Shown here in pieces: positions 23,660 to 32,722 of a stretch of 34,743 nt of DNA. This DNA is from Gammaproteobacteria bacterium (GTDB lineage: Bacteria > Pseudomonadota > Gammaproteobacteria > Chromatiales > Chromatiaceae). The DNA lies in assembly GCA_019136395.1 (NCBI GenBank), contig JAGVUH010000235.1, positions 1 to 34,743 of the forward strand, given 5' to 3'. Position numbers and translations under genes: made by a program. Position 1 is the first letter of the stretch, and every line of letters starts with the position of its first letter. The notes beneath the pieces are model-generated. The model saw only the letters and a list, made by a program, of their open reading frames with translations, was not told the DNA's origin and ran no database searches.

Positions 23660-25297
23660 TCAGGGCTGGGAGTGAAACACCTGCTGGAAACGTTCCAGAT
23701 CCTGGAGGGTGCCGCAGACCAGCAGGTCATCGCTGGCCTGGATCTGGAAATCGGCGGGGAATTCGATCAGGACCTCCGAGGCCCTGGCCACGGCAATGAT
23801 GTTGGCCCCGGAATGTTCGCGAATCTCATGGCGCCAGGGATGGGTGCCGGCGAGGTTACCGGCATCGAGGCGACTGACGCGGATGCGATTCTCGACGGGG
23901 ATGAGATGTTCCCCCAGCAGGTGGTAGGCCAGGATCTGCCCCGCCACCTCGGCCTCGGAGATGGCGAAGTCCGCGCCGGCCCGGTACATCCGTTCCGTGT
24001 TCCGGGCACGGCAGACGCGAACGATCAGGGGCGCTTCCGGGGCATAGTCACGCACCGCCGCGGCGGCGAAGATGGCCTCGCTGTCGTCACTCAGGGCGAG
24101 GACCACGGCGCTGGCCTCCCGTACCCGGGCCCGCTGCAGGGTGCCAAGCTCAAGGACGTTGCCCAGGATATCGACCCCCGGGAAGCCCTGGCGGTCGATA
24201 ACGATGCAGGTTTCGCCGACATCCTGCAGCATCTGCGTGACCTTGAAGCCCACGGCGCCAAAGCCGGCCACGATGCAGGGACCCTGGCGGCGGATCGGCA
24301 GGGCCAGTCGTTCCAGCCCTTCCAGATGTTCAGGTGTACCCAGGACCACCAGAATGGCGCCCGCCTGTAGTCGGGTATCGGGCCCCTGGGGGGTGGTGAA
24401 GCGGCCACCGTGCCATTGGCCGATGAGGGTGACGCCATGCTGATGGCGTAACTGGAGATCCCCGAGCCGTTGCCCGGCGAGGGGGCTGGTGGGGCGGAGG
24501 CGGAACTCGGTCAGGGCGAGCTGGGTGCCCAGCAGGTGCAGGCCGTCGGCGGGGGGGCTGAGGCGCAGGCTGGCGCGGGAGGCCAGGGCGCCGCCGAGGA
24601 CGTGGGCCGGGGTGAAGACGTCGGTGGCGCCGATGCGCAGCATGGGGGCGCGGTAGAGCGGTTCCTTGGCCAGGGCGAAGATCTGGCCGCTGAAGCCATA
24701 CTCCCGGGCCAGCAGGGTGCACCGGGCGTTGGCGTGGTCGTCGGCCAGGGTCACCACCGCCCGGGCGTTGACGACCTCCCCCAGCACCTTCGGGTCTTGG
24801 TCCAGGTTGCCGTAGACCACGCTGTAGCCCTGGTCGCGGAGATTCTGGGCCAGTGGCAGGTTTTCCTCGTAGATGACGAAGGGGGTCGCGGTGCGCCGGA
24901 ATTCCTTCAGCAGGGTCTCGATGGCCGGCCCGTGGCGATAAAAGAGGACCTTGCCCGCCATGGCCGGAAGGTGGCGGGGCAGCCGGGTCTGGAACCGCTC
25001 CTCCAGATAGGGCAGCAGGAAGATGGGGAAGATCAGGAAGACCAGGAACTGGCCCATGATCTGGCCCAGGATGACGAAGAGGGCAAAGACCGGATGCTGC
25101 CAGTGGCTGTCGTTGCCGTAGCCAGTGGTGGTGATGGTCTCCGAGGCCCACTGCAGGCTTTCGAGGAAGGTCCGGGGCGCCCCTTCCAGGTGCTCCATGC
25201 CCACCATGTAGAGGGTGGCCATGACGACCATGGTGGCCGGCAGGGCGGCCACGAACAGGAGCAGGCGCTGCGTGGAGCGCGAGAGGTTAGGGGTCAT
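23660..25297 (-). CDS. Potassium channel with two RCK (TrkA) units
   Basis: The 545-residue protein is a two-helix ligand-gated potassium channel. TM1 (about 11-32), a pore loop with the selectivity filter TTTGYGN (56-62) and TM2 (about 70-97) are followed by two TrkA-N/RCK domains: about 115-250, where the nucleotide-binding glycine motif is degenerate, and about 340-460 with an intact VAGFGAVGFKV start. TrkA-C domains follow each (about 255-335 and 465-540). Similar to MthK/Kch-type channels, but with tandem RCK units in one chain. The ATG lies two bases after the kdpE stop, so it belongs to the kdpDE-like operon. It would let potassium move according to turgor or nucleotide/cation signals. 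Confidence 0.9.
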   Translation of the reverse strand: MTPNLSRSTQRLLLFVAALPATMVVMATLYMVGMEHLEGAPRTFLESLQWASETITTTGYGNDSHWQHPVFALFVILGQIMGQFLVFLIFPIFLLPYLEERFQTRLPRHLPAMAGKVLFYRHGPAIETLLKEFRRTATPFVIYEENLPLAQNLRDQGYSVVYGNLDQDPKVLGEVVNARAVVTLADDHANARCTLLAREYGFSGQIFALAKEPLYRAPMLRIGATDVFTPAHVLGGALASRASLRLSPPADGLHLLGTQLALTEFRLRPTSPLAGQRLGDLQLRHQHGVTLIGQWHGGRFTTPQGPDTRLQAGAILVVLGTPEHLEGLERLALPIRRQGPCIVAGFGAVGFKVTQMLQDVGETCIVIDRQGFPGVDILGNVLELGTLQRARVREASAVVLALSDDSEAIFAAAAVRDYAPEAPLIVRVCRARNTERMYRAGADFAISEAEVAGQILAYHLLGEHLIPVENRIRVSRLDAGNLAGTHPWRHEIREHSGANIIAVARASEVLIEFPADFQIQASDDLLVCGTLQDLERFQQVFHSQP

Positions 25298-25299
25298 CT

Positions 25300-25989
25300 T
25301 CAGACCGCCAGCCGGTAGCCGACGCCTTGCACGGTGAGGATGAAACGCGGCCGCATGGGGTCATCCCCCAGCTTCTGCCGCAGATTGCCGACCAGGACCC
25401 GCAGGTAATGGGTGTCTTCCTGGTGGCCGGCGCCCCAGACCTCGCGCAGGATGCGCTCGTGGGTCAGGACCTGACCCTGGCTGGCGACCAACAGGCTGAG
25501 CAGGGCGAATTCCTTGCGCGACAGGCTCACGGGGGCGCCGTCGACCTCGACCTCGCGGCGCGCCAGGTCCACCCGCAGCCCGGGAAAGCTGAACTGGGCG
25601 GAGGGCGTGGCGCGGCGCTCTTCCTTGCGCAGCAGCACGCGGATGCGGGCCATGAGCTCGCCGATGCCAAAGGGCTTGGTGACATAGTCATTGGCCCCCG
25701 CGTCCAGGGCCTGGATCTTCTCCGTCTCCGAGGCCCGCACCGACAGCACCAGGATGGGGAGGGTCGACCAGGCCCGCAGGCGGCGGATGAAGTCCATGCC
25801 ATCGAGGTCGGGCAGGCCCAGGTCGAGGATCACCAGGTGCGGGGGGGAGGCCAGGCAGGTCGCCAGGCCTTCCTCCCCCAGCCGCGCCTCCAGGACCTGG
25901 TAGCCTTGGGCCTCCAGGCTGATGCGCACGAATTTGCGGATCTGCGCCTCGTCCTCGACGATCAGCAGGGTTTCGGCGGGGGTCGTCAT
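25300..25989 (-). CDS. kdpE: KdpE-like response regulator
   Basis: The 229-residue regulator has the full receiver with Asp12-Glu13 pocket, phospho-acceptor Asp56 in LDLGLPD, Ser83 and Lys105 in TKPF, plus an OmpR-type winged helix (about 135-228; LSRKEFALLSLL, TVQGVGYRLAV). KYVLRVLVGNLRQKLGDDP-like features (HYLRVLVGNLRQKLGDD) are typical of KdpE. GGAGGG six bases ahead makes a good start at 25989. In E. coli KdpE switches on kdpFABC at low potassium; no kdpFABC genes are in this window, and the partner here is a potassium channel gene. Confidence 0.92.
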   Translation of the reverse strand: MTTPAETLLIVEDEAQIRKFVRISLEAQGYQVLEARLGEEGLATCLASPPHLVILDLGLPDLDGMDFIRRLRAWSTLPILVLSVRASETEKIQALDAGANDYVTKPFGIGELMARIRVLLRKEERRATPSAQFSFPGLRVDLARREVEVDGAPVSLSRKEFALLSLLVASQGQVLTHERILREVWGAGHQEDTHYLRVLVGNLRQKLGDDPMRPRFILTVQGVGYRLAV

Positions 25990-27495
25990 GGCGTGCCCTC
26001 CGGGGGGGGGTGATCTCGGCGTTCACCAGCGGCAGACGCAGGCGCATGCGGGTGCCCCACCCCGCCTCCCCCGGCAGGGCCTGGATCTGGCCGCCGTGGG
26101 CGACGATCATGCCCCGGCAGATTGCCAGCCCCAGGCCGCTGCCGGTGCGGTTGGCGCGATCCCCCCGGCTCACCGAGCCTCCTGACCGGCCCGCTCCGCC
26201 TGGATCGCGATCCGTCCCCCAGCGGGAGAAAACTTCGCCGCGTTGTCGAGCAGGTTGACCAGGGCCTGTTCGATCAGGGTGCCGTGGACCCACAACAGCG
26301 GGACCTTGGGGCTGATTCGCACCTCGACCTCCAGGCCGGCGAGGACCTCCTTCAGCCGGGCGAGGGCGCCGGCGATGAGGTCGCGCAGATCGACCCAGTC
26401 CCGCTTGAGTTGCAGCGTGCCCTGGCCCAGGCGCGTCATGTCGAGCAGGTTCTGGATGTGGCGATCCAGGTGCTGGGCCTCGTTGGCGACCGTGGTCAGC
26501 AGGTCCCGGCGGTCCGCCGGGCTGAAGGCCGCGCCATATTCCAGCAGGCTGGTGGCGGAGCCGATGATGGCCGCCAGGGGGGTACGCAGGTCGTGGGACA
26601 CCGATGACAGCAGGGCGGCGCGCAGTTGTTCCGTCTCCGCGGCCAGCCGGGCCCCCGCCAGGTCGGTCACCAGCCGCGTCCGGTCCAGGGCCACGGCCGC
26701 CTGGTCGCAGAGGCTGCGGGCCGATTCCCGTTGTTCCGGGTCCTGAATGTCCGCCAGGGCCACCAGGCCGAGGGCCCCCCGGTCCGTGGCCAAGGGGAGG
26801 AAAAGCCAGGGGCCCCGCTGGACGGGCTCAGGGCCATGCCGCTCCCAGGCGGCCTGGATCTCCGCCGGCGCCAGGGCGAGATCATCGCCGCGCCGCCGCG
26901 TCTCCCGGGGGGGCGATCCTCCCGGTGGGCCCTCGCTGGTCGCGGTGAGAAAGATGCGGATGGCCCCCGGTGGGGCCCCGGGCAGGCGGGCGAGCTGATC
27001 GGTCAGGGCGTCGAGGACCTCGTCGGCGCCGGCGGCGGAGGCCAGGCGCCGGCTGAAGGCGTAGAGCTGGGAGATACGCTCCAGGGAGGCGCGGCGTTCG
27101 GCCATCTCCTGGCGCATGCGCGAGGCCAGATTGCCCGAGATGGCGGAGACCAGCAGGAAGAAGGCCAGGGTGGTGACGTCACCGTCATCCGCCACCTTGA
27201 AGGTATGCACCGGCTCGGTGAAGAAATAATTGAAGGCCAGAAAGCTCAAAAAGCTGGCCAGTAACGAGGGGCCCAGGCTGGAACGGGCGGCGACCACCAG
27301 GACCCCGGTGAGAAAGAGCAGGGAGCGGCTGGCGTGGGGAAAGAGCCAGGGCAACAGAAAGGCGCTGGCCACGGTGATCGCCACCACGACCAGGGCGAAG
27401 AGGTAAGGGACCAGCAGGCGGAGGGGGTGCCGCCCGGATGGGAGGGCGGATGGGAGGGTCATCGGCTTCAAGGCGATCGCGGCTTGGAGTGTCAT
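25986..27495 (-). pseudogene. kdpD: kdpD-like sensor kinase gene, internally deleted and frameshifted
   Basis: The frame from 27495 gives 441 residues and stops at 26170: DUF4118 membrane domain with four helices (about 28-125), GAF domain (about 150-270), HisKA with His301 in SVSHDLRTPL, and N-box ALVNLLDNAAKF near 415-426. It stops right after RAGQEAR. In another frame, sequence just downstream resumes as VSRGDRANRTGSGLGLAICRG, the G2 box of the same domain. The G1 box (DxGPGxP) and the linker before the G2 box are missing, so about 25-30 codons were lost with a frame change. Further on, a run of nine C (26002-26010 on the plus strand as G) is one short: with ten, the frame would end with an ATGA overlap on kdpE. 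The N-terminal KdpD/Usp sensor domains are absent, as in other short KdpD-like kinases. Confidence 0.8.
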
Positions 27496-27557
27496 TTTCC
27501 GAGCGGGGGCGGCCCGCCCGCGGCTCCTTAATGGTCCCCGTTTTACGCCCCAAGAAA

Positions 27558-27583
27558 AGTAAAATTTTCATAAAAATTTTACT
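27558..27583. promoter_or_regulatory. Perfect 11-bp inverted repeat, candidate KdpE operator
   Basis: AGTAAAATTTT (27558-27568) is exactly complementary to AAAATTTTACT (27573-27583) across a CATA spacer. It lies 63-88 bases upstream of the kdpD-like start. E. coli KdpE binds T-rich TTTATA/TTTACA-type sites, so this AT-rich repeat is a reasonable operator candidate for the potassium genes on both sides. It could also simply reflect the -10/UP region. Confidence 0.5.
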
Positions 27584-27628
27584 AAGTCTTTATGTGACCC
27601 CCGCTTATTCGCTACCGATAATTTCGCC

Positions 27629-27640
27629 ATGACCGGTCAT
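27629..27640. promoter_or_regulatory. 12-bp perfect palindrome upstream of trkH
   Basis: ATGACCGGTCAT reads the same on both strands, about 130 bases before the trkH start, in the same divergent spacer as the 11-bp inverted repeat. It may be an operator; no family assignment is possible. Confidence 0.3.
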
Positions 27641-27770
27641 TCCTCCCCCCACCAAAGGCGGGCGTTACCCGGACAACTACCATTGACGGGCGATGGCTAA
27701 CCCCGGGTGGCACCGCGACGTCTTGAGCCCGGCAATACCTTCGTCCAGACCTATCCAAACACCAAGTACC

Positions 27771-29219
27771 ATGCATTGGCGCGCCATTCTGCGACTGTTC
27801 GGCATCCTTCTGGTGCTCTACAGCCTGGCCTTTCTGCCCTCCATTGGCATCGCCTTTTTCCTCGGGGATGGGCAGGTGGGGACCTTCCTGGCCGCGCTCA
27901 TCATCACGCTGGGAGCGGGCGCCTTGCTCTGGGTACCCAATGGGCGCCAGCAGCATGAATTCTCAGTCCGCGACGGCTTCCTGGTGGTCACCGTCTTCTG
28001 GGTGGTGCTGGGGATGGTCGGCGCCCTGCCCTTCGAGATTGGCCTCGGGTGGAGCATGGCGGATGCCGTCTTCGAGTCCGTCTCCGGCTTCACCACCACC
28101 GGCGCCACGGTCATCGGCAGTGGTATCGACCAGTTACCGCCCTCTATTCAGTATCACCGCCAGCAGCTCAACTTCCTCGGGGGCGTCGGCATCGTCGTCC
28201 TGGCGGTCGCCGTCCTGCCCCTGTTGGGCGTCGGTGGCATGCAGCTCTACCGGGCCGAGAGCTCCGGCGTCACCAAGAACGAGAAGATGACCCCGCGCAT
28301 CGCCGATACGGTACGCTCCCTGTGGCTGGTCTATCTCGCCCTGACCATCGCCTGCGCCCTGTCCTTATGGGTAGCGGGCATGAGCCTCTTCGACGCCATC
28401 GGCCACGCCTACGCCGCCGTGGGTACCGGGGGGTTCTCCACTCATGACGCCAGTTTCGGCTATTGGAACAGCCCCCTGATCGATGGCATTGGCATCTTTT
28501 TCATGCTCGCCGGCGGGGTGAATTTCGCCGTCCACTACCTGGCGTTGCAGCGCCGCTCCCTCGGGCCCTTCATCAGGGACGCGGAGGTCCGCGCCTTTGG
28601 CCTCATCTTCCTGGGCGGGACCCTCATCGTCGCCATCACCCTCTACCTGGCCGGGACCTATGCCGATCCCGGCGAGGCCCTGCGCCATGGCGCCTTCCAG
28701 GTCGCCTCCATCCTCACCAGCACCGGCTTCACCACCGCGGTCTTCGCCGACTGGCCCCTCTACCTGCCCCTGGTCCTGGTGACCCTGTCCTTCATCGGCG
28801 GCTGCGCCGGCTCCACGGCGGGGGGGATCAAGGTCGTCCGCGTCCAGCTCCTGGCCAAGCTCGCTCTGCGCCAGTTGTTCCAGTTGGCCCACCCCCAGGC
28901 GGTGACGATCATCAAGCTGGGCCGCCGGCCGATCTCCGATCAGATCATGTTCTCGGTGTGGGGGTTCTACGTCCTCTACATCTCCAGCACCCTGGTACTG
29001 ACCATGGCGATGATGGGGGCCGGCCTGGATTTCGTCTCGGCCTTCGGCGCCGTCCAGGCCACCATCAATCTCTGTGGCCCGGGGCTGGGCAAGGTTGCCG
29101 TCACCTTCGCCGAGGTCAACGATGCCGTCAAATGGCTGGGGACCTTCGCCATGCTGCTGGGCCGGCTGGAAATCTTCACCCTGCTCATCCTCTTCCTGCC
29201 CGCTTACTGGCGGCATTGA
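27771..29219 (+). CDS. trkH: TrkH potassium transporter subunit
   Basis: The 482-residue membrane protein is the ion-conducting subunit of Trk uptake. The start at ATG 27771 (MHWRAILRLFGILLVLYSL) is favoured over the upstream in-frame start at 27693, whose extra 26 residues are not family-like. Four pore repeats are visible: ESVSGFTTTGATVI, AYAAVGTGGFST, ILTSTGFTTAVF and INLCGPGLGKVAV, each contributing a filter glycine. Length fits E. coli TrkH (483). It is followed 32 bases later by trkA in the same direction. Confidence 0.95.
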   Translation: MHWRAILRLFGILLVLYSLAFLPSIGIAFFLGDGQVGTFLAALIITLGAGALLWVPNGRQQHEFSVRDGFLVVTVFWVVLGMVGALPFEIGLGWSMADAVFESVSGFTTTGATVIGSGIDQLPPSIQYHRQQLNFLGGVGIVVLAVAVLPLLGVGGMQLYRAESSGVTKNEKMTPRIADTVRSLWLVYLALTIACALSLWVAGMSLFDAIGHAYAAVGTGGFSTHDASFGYWNSPLIDGIGIFFMLAGGVNFAVHYLALQRRSLGPFIRDAEVRAFGLIFLGGTLIVAITLYLAGTYADPGEALRHGAFQVASILTSTGFTTAVFADWPLYLPLVLVTLSFIGGCAGSTAGGIKVVRVQLLAKLALRQLFQLAHPQAVTIIKLGRRPISDQIMFSVWGFYVLYISSTLVLTMAMMGAGLDFVSAFGAVQATINLCGPGLGKVAVTFAEVNDAVKWLGTFAMLLGRLEIFTLLILFLPAYWRH

Positions 29220-29251
29220 TCCGGCGGCGCCGGAGCTGAGGGTCAAGACCC

Positions 29252-30628
29252 ATGAATATTCTCATCCTCGGCGCCGGTCAGGTCGGTCGCACCGTGGCCC
29301 AGAGTCTGGCCAGCGAGGAAAACGACATCACGGTAATCGATCGCGATCCGCAACTCCTGCAACTGCTTCAGGAACGACTCGATCTGCGCACCGTCAATGG
29401 CCATGCCGCCCACCCCGACGTGCTGATCGAGGCCGGCATCGAACAGGCCGATCTGATCCTGGCGGTCACCAACAGTGACGAGACCAACATGATCGCCTGC
29501 CAACTCGCCCAGATCCTGTTCAAAACCCCCACCCGGCTGGCGCGGGTCCGCGATCCCAACTACCTGGCCCATCCCGAGCTCTTCACCCCCAGGACCATTT
29601 CCATCGACCATATCGTCAGTCCGGAACGTCTGGTCACCCAGGCGATCGCCCACCTGGTCGACCAACCGGGATGCCTGCAGATCATCGACTTCATCGATGG
29701 TCGCGCCCAACTGGCGGTGGTCCGGGTCCAGGCCGGCAGCCCGATGGCGGGCCAGCCCCTGCGTCAGCTCCCCCAGCAGGTCCCCGGCCTGGCCTGCCGG
29801 CTGGTGGCCATCTATCGCCGCGGTCAGGTCATCATCCCCGGGGCGACGACAGTGGTGGAAGACCGGGACGAGATCTTCTTCCTCGCCGCCCGCGAGGCGC
29901 TGCCCGATTTCATCGGCGCCTTCCACCCCTCCCAGGCACCCTATCACAAGGTCCTGATCGCCGGTGGCGGCAACATCGGCCGGCAACTGGCGGAGTGCCT
30001 GGCGCCCCGGCACCGGGTCAAGATCCTGGAAGTGGATGCCGGCCGCTGCCGGCAACTGGTCGAGGCGCTGGAGAGCGACATCTGCGTTCTCCATGGCGAC
30101 GCCGGGGACGCCGACCTGCTGCGCGGCGAGGACATCGGTACCACGGACGTGTTCTGCGCCGTGACCAACGACGAGGAGGCCAATATCCTGTCCGCCGCCC
30201 TGGCCAAGCAGTTAGGGGTGCGCAAGACCATCGCCATCGTCAACAGTCAGGGTTATATCGACCTGGTGCAGGACACGGCCGTCGACATCGCCATCTCCCC
30301 GGCCCAGGTCACCATCGGCGCCATCCTCACCCACATCCGCCGTGGTGACGTGGTGGCCGTCCATGCCCTGCGCCGCGGCGCCGCCGAGGCCATCGAACTG
30401 ACCGTCCATGGCGACCAGCGCACCTCCCGGGTCATCGGGCGCCCCATCACCAAACTGGGGCTGCCCGCCGGCACCAGCGTCGGCATCATCGCCCGCCAGG
30501 GGCAGCTGCTGTTCCCCCATCACGACACCCGCCTCGCCGCCGAGGACCGCCTGGTCCTCTTCCTGGCGGACAAGGGTCAGATCGAAACGGTGGAACGTCT
30601 CTTCCACGCCGATCTGAACTTCCTCTGA
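29252..30628 (+). CDS. trkA: TrkA potassium uptake regulatory subunit
   Basis: The 458-residue peripheral protein controls TrkH by nucleotide binding. It contains two RCK modules: TrkA-N with MNILILGAGQVGRTVA (1-16) and TrkA-C to about 220, then a second unit starting VLIAGGGNIGRQLAE (about 234-248) with its own TrkA-C. Length matches E. coli TrkA (458). GAGGG about ten bases ahead of the ATG provides a ribosome site. With trkH it would make a complete Trk system, in addition to the RCK channel on the opposite side. Confidence 0.96.
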   Translation: MNILILGAGQVGRTVAQSLASEENDITVIDRDPQLLQLLQERLDLRTVNGHAAHPDVLIEAGIEQADLILAVTNSDETNMIACQLAQILFKTPTRLARVRDPNYLAHPELFTPRTISIDHIVSPERLVTQAIAHLVDQPGCLQIIDFIDGRAQLAVVRVQAGSPMAGQPLRQLPQQVPGLACRLVAIYRRGQVIIPGATTVVEDRDEIFFLAAREALPDFIGAFHPSQAPYHKVLIAGGGNIGRQLAECLAPRHRVKILEVDAGRCRQLVEALESDICVLHGDAGDADLLRGEDIGTTDVFCAVTNDEEANILSAALAKQLGVRKTIAIVNSQGYIDLVQDTAVDIAISPAQVTIGAILTHIRRGDVVAVHALRRGAAEAIELTVHGDQRTSRVIGRPITKLGLPAGTSVGIIARQGQLLFPHHDTRLAAEDRLVLFLADKGQIETVERLFHADLNFL

Positions 30629-30649
30629 GCCTGGTCAGCGGGGCTGCCC

Positions 30650-30805
30650 ATGACGCTGGAAAGGGTCAGCCCCGGCTTGTTCGTCATCCCGGTCCTGACG
30701 AGCAACGTCGGCTTCTTCGTTGGGGATATCGGCAATCCGGACTATCACGACGAGTGGTACCCCGCCGTCACCCTGGTGGTGAATGCAAACTGGGGCCTAT
30801 GCTGA
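30650..30805 (+). CDS. Short orphan ORF (51 aa), possible gene remnant
   Basis: An ATG at 30650 opens 51 codons ending at TGA 30805. The product has a hydrophobic N-terminal half (GLFVIPVLTSNVGFFVGDI) and then GNPDYHDEWYPAVTLVV. It follows trkA by 21 bases, so it could be translated as an operon tail, but there is no strong ribosome site. I do not recognise it; it may be the 5' remains of a larger gene. Confidence 0.3.
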   Translation: MTLERVSPGLFVIPVLTSNVGFFVGDIGNPDYHDEWYPAVTLVVNANWGLC

Positions 30806-30843
30806 AGGTAGACCCAGATCTTGGCCGGACACCGTCGACGTGA

Positions 30844-32667
30844 CTATTTACAGGCATCCCGGGCACGCATGGCTTGCTCGGTGATGAACTGGCGCTGCTC
30901 CGGGGTCGTCTCCACCCCGAGGGCCTCGAAGGGGAATCCCTCCGGATTGATGACCAGTTGCACGTAATCCTTGAAGGTGAGGAACTGTGGCACCTGGGTT
31001 TGCAGGCACTTGCATATCCCCTCGTTGCCGACGAACCCCATGCAGTCGCCCATGAAGTCGCCTTGACTGGTTCCAGTTTGCTTACCCTGCCCCTCAGTCG
31101 TGGAATCCGCGGCTAACGTCTCGATGAGTTTGCCAAAGTTCGTCTCGTTGAGGATCAGGTTGCCCTGCGGGTCGAAATAGAGGTCGTAGTCGAAGGTATC
31201 CTCGCCCGCCGGTTTTCCGAACCCCTTGACCACGCTGGCGGCGAGGAGTATCTCCGCCACGTCGGGATTGTCACCGGCGTGCCGCGTGGCGAGGGCGGCG
31301 AGAAAGTCCATCCCCTTGATCTTGGCGTGCATGCTGCCGGAGAGATACTTAGCCGGGTCGGTCTCGGCTTCCATCGCCATGGCCAACTCCGCCAGGGTGG
31401 CGAAGCGCGTCTCCAGGTTGCCGTTCATCCGCAGATCGAAACCGCCGCCACCGACGCGGACTTCGTTGATCACCAGTACCGGGGGTTTATTCACCATCTG
31501 TTCCATGAGCAACTGGTCGAGGCGGGGATCCCCCTCGCTGCGCAGGGGCGCGAGGGCCACCAGCCCCTCAAACAGCCCCTTCAGAGGCAGACCACTGATG
31601 GTCAGGTCCACTGACGCTGCCATGGGCTGTAATTCCAACGGGACTTCCGCCAGGCCGATCGACAAACCCTCCATGGCGATCCCATAGCGTATGTCCGTCA
31701 GATTTCTGGAGGCGTCATACAGGGTCAGTAAGGACGCCTTGTCGAGGTTCAGGATGGGGGTGCCAGCCTCGGCTACCATCAGGCCGCCGATGTGCAGGTT
31801 TGACTTGATGACGGCACCGTTGAGCAGGGGGAGTGCCTCCATGCTCAGTGCGGCCGCTTCATCATCCGGCAGGGATTCAATGGCCTTGCCTTTGAGGCCT
31901 TCCAGGCGTTGAAAGAACCGCTCCCAGGCCGCGAAGGGGGCCCCGTCAACGCTACTTTCCATGGTTAAGGTCCTGATCTCGACCCGGGACCCATCACCGC
32001 TGTCTAGCTTGGTGCCAGCGACGGCAACCTGGAAGTTCCCTTTCAGCACATCACCCTGCGGCTCCCGCTTCTGCGTCAGGCTCAGGCGGGCACCGTCGAT
32101 GGAAAATGTCACCCCTTTTGGCAATGCCTCACCTCCCGACCCCTGCAAGGTGATGCCACCCAGGCTACATTCGACGTCACTTAGCAACTGATGCGCCATC
32201 CTCCCCTTGCATTCATGGCGACCGAGCACGACCCTGGCCCCCGGCTGCCCCGCTTCAAGTAACGACCAGGTATCAGCCATCTGGATGCCATAGGTGTATG
32301 CCCCATCGCTATCCGGTGTGAAGCGGTAGATCAGGTCCCCGAAGGAGATGCCGTTTGCCTCGTCATCGATCATTCTCAGATCCTTGAACACCACCTCGAT
32401 GACATCTCCCTGCCGCACCGCCTCCACGGGCGCCGCCACCTTGATCCGCAGGTCCTCCTCCATGGCATCCAGTAACATCAGGGAGCTCGTCAGTCCTTTC
32501 AGGAGCATCTCCTCGTCGGAGCCGGGCTTTGCAGGTATGACGGTGAATTCCCCCGCGCCGGGAGACAGCGTGGGGCTATGGTCACGCGCCTGTTCCGCGC
32601 CAGCCGGGAGGGCCAGAAGGGACGCGGAAATGAACAGGGCGGGATACAGTGATCGGATCATTTTCAT
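30844..32667 (-). CDS. Large exported protein of unknown function, DUF945-like at best
   Basis: The 607-residue product has a signal peptide (MKMIRSLYPALFISASLLALPAGAEQ). AGGAAG at 32674-32679 (minus strand), six bases ahead, decides the ATG at 32667 over the longer open frame to 32922, which overlaps the next gene. The body is a long series of beta-like segments, such as LRIKVAAPVEAVRQGDVIEVVF, TLTMESSVDGAPF, GMAMEGLSIGLAEVPLELQPM and KPPVLVINEVRVGGGGFDLRMNGNLE. This repeated layout recalls YdgA/DUF945-type periplasmic proteins, but I am not sure. The C-terminal section has four cysteines (GDCMGF, GICKCLQ, RDACK) that may form disulfides. No membrane anchor beyond the signal is visible. Confidence 0.7.
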   Translation of the reverse strand: MKMIRSLYPALFISASLLALPAGAEQARDHSPTLSPGAGEFTVIPAKPGSDEEMLLKGLTSSLMLLDAMEEDLRIKVAAPVEAVRQGDVIEVVFKDLRMIDDEANGISFGDLIYRFTPDSDGAYTYGIQMADTWSLLEAGQPGARVVLGRHECKGRMAHQLLSDVECSLGGITLQGSGGEALPKGVTFSIDGARLSLTQKREPQGDVLKGNFQVAVAGTKLDSGDGSRVEIRTLTMESSVDGAPFAAWERFFQRLEGLKGKAIESLPDDEAAALSMEALPLLNGAVIKSNLHIGGLMVAEAGTPILNLDKASLLTLYDASRNLTDIRYGIAMEGLSIGLAEVPLELQPMAASVDLTISGLPLKGLFEGLVALAPLRSEGDPRLDQLLMEQMVNKPPVLVINEVRVGGGGFDLRMNGNLETRFATLAELAMAMEAETDPAKYLSGSMHAKIKGMDFLAALATRHAGDNPDVAEILLAASVVKGFGKPAGEDTFDYDLYFDPQGNLILNETNFGKLIETLAADSTTEGQGKQTGTSQGDFMGDCMGFVGNEGICKCLQTQVPQFLTFKDYVQLVINPEGFPFEALGVETTPEQRQFITEQAMRARDACK

Positions 32668-32673
32668 CAGTTG

Positions 32674-32679
32674 CTTCCT
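32674..32679 (-). promoter_or_regulatory. Ribosome site AGGAAG deciding the start at 32667
   Basis: Read on the minus strand, AGGAAG at 32674-32679 is followed by CAACTG and ATG at 32667. The six-base spacing is right, and the signal peptide starts here, so upstream in-frame codons are not used. Confidence 0.6.
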
Positions 32680-32722
32680 GGTGATTGCATAGAGGGCAGC
32701 TTGCTCCGCGGGCGTCAGGCCG

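Larger units (their letters stand above)
27496..27770. promoter_or_regulatory. Divergent control region of kdpD-like and trkH genes
   Basis: This 275-base spacer contains an AT-rich block (about 27538-27600) in otherwise GC-rich DNA. It carries a perfect inverted repeat (27558-27583) and a palindrome ATGACCGGTCAT (27629-27640). An open frame from 27693 extends trkH upstream but lacks family sequence, so it is likely leader. Confidence 0.45.

Noticed and set aside
24470..25318. 282-codon frame antisense to the potassium channel
   Set aside because: Shadow frame rich in Gly/Gln/Glu without a domain.
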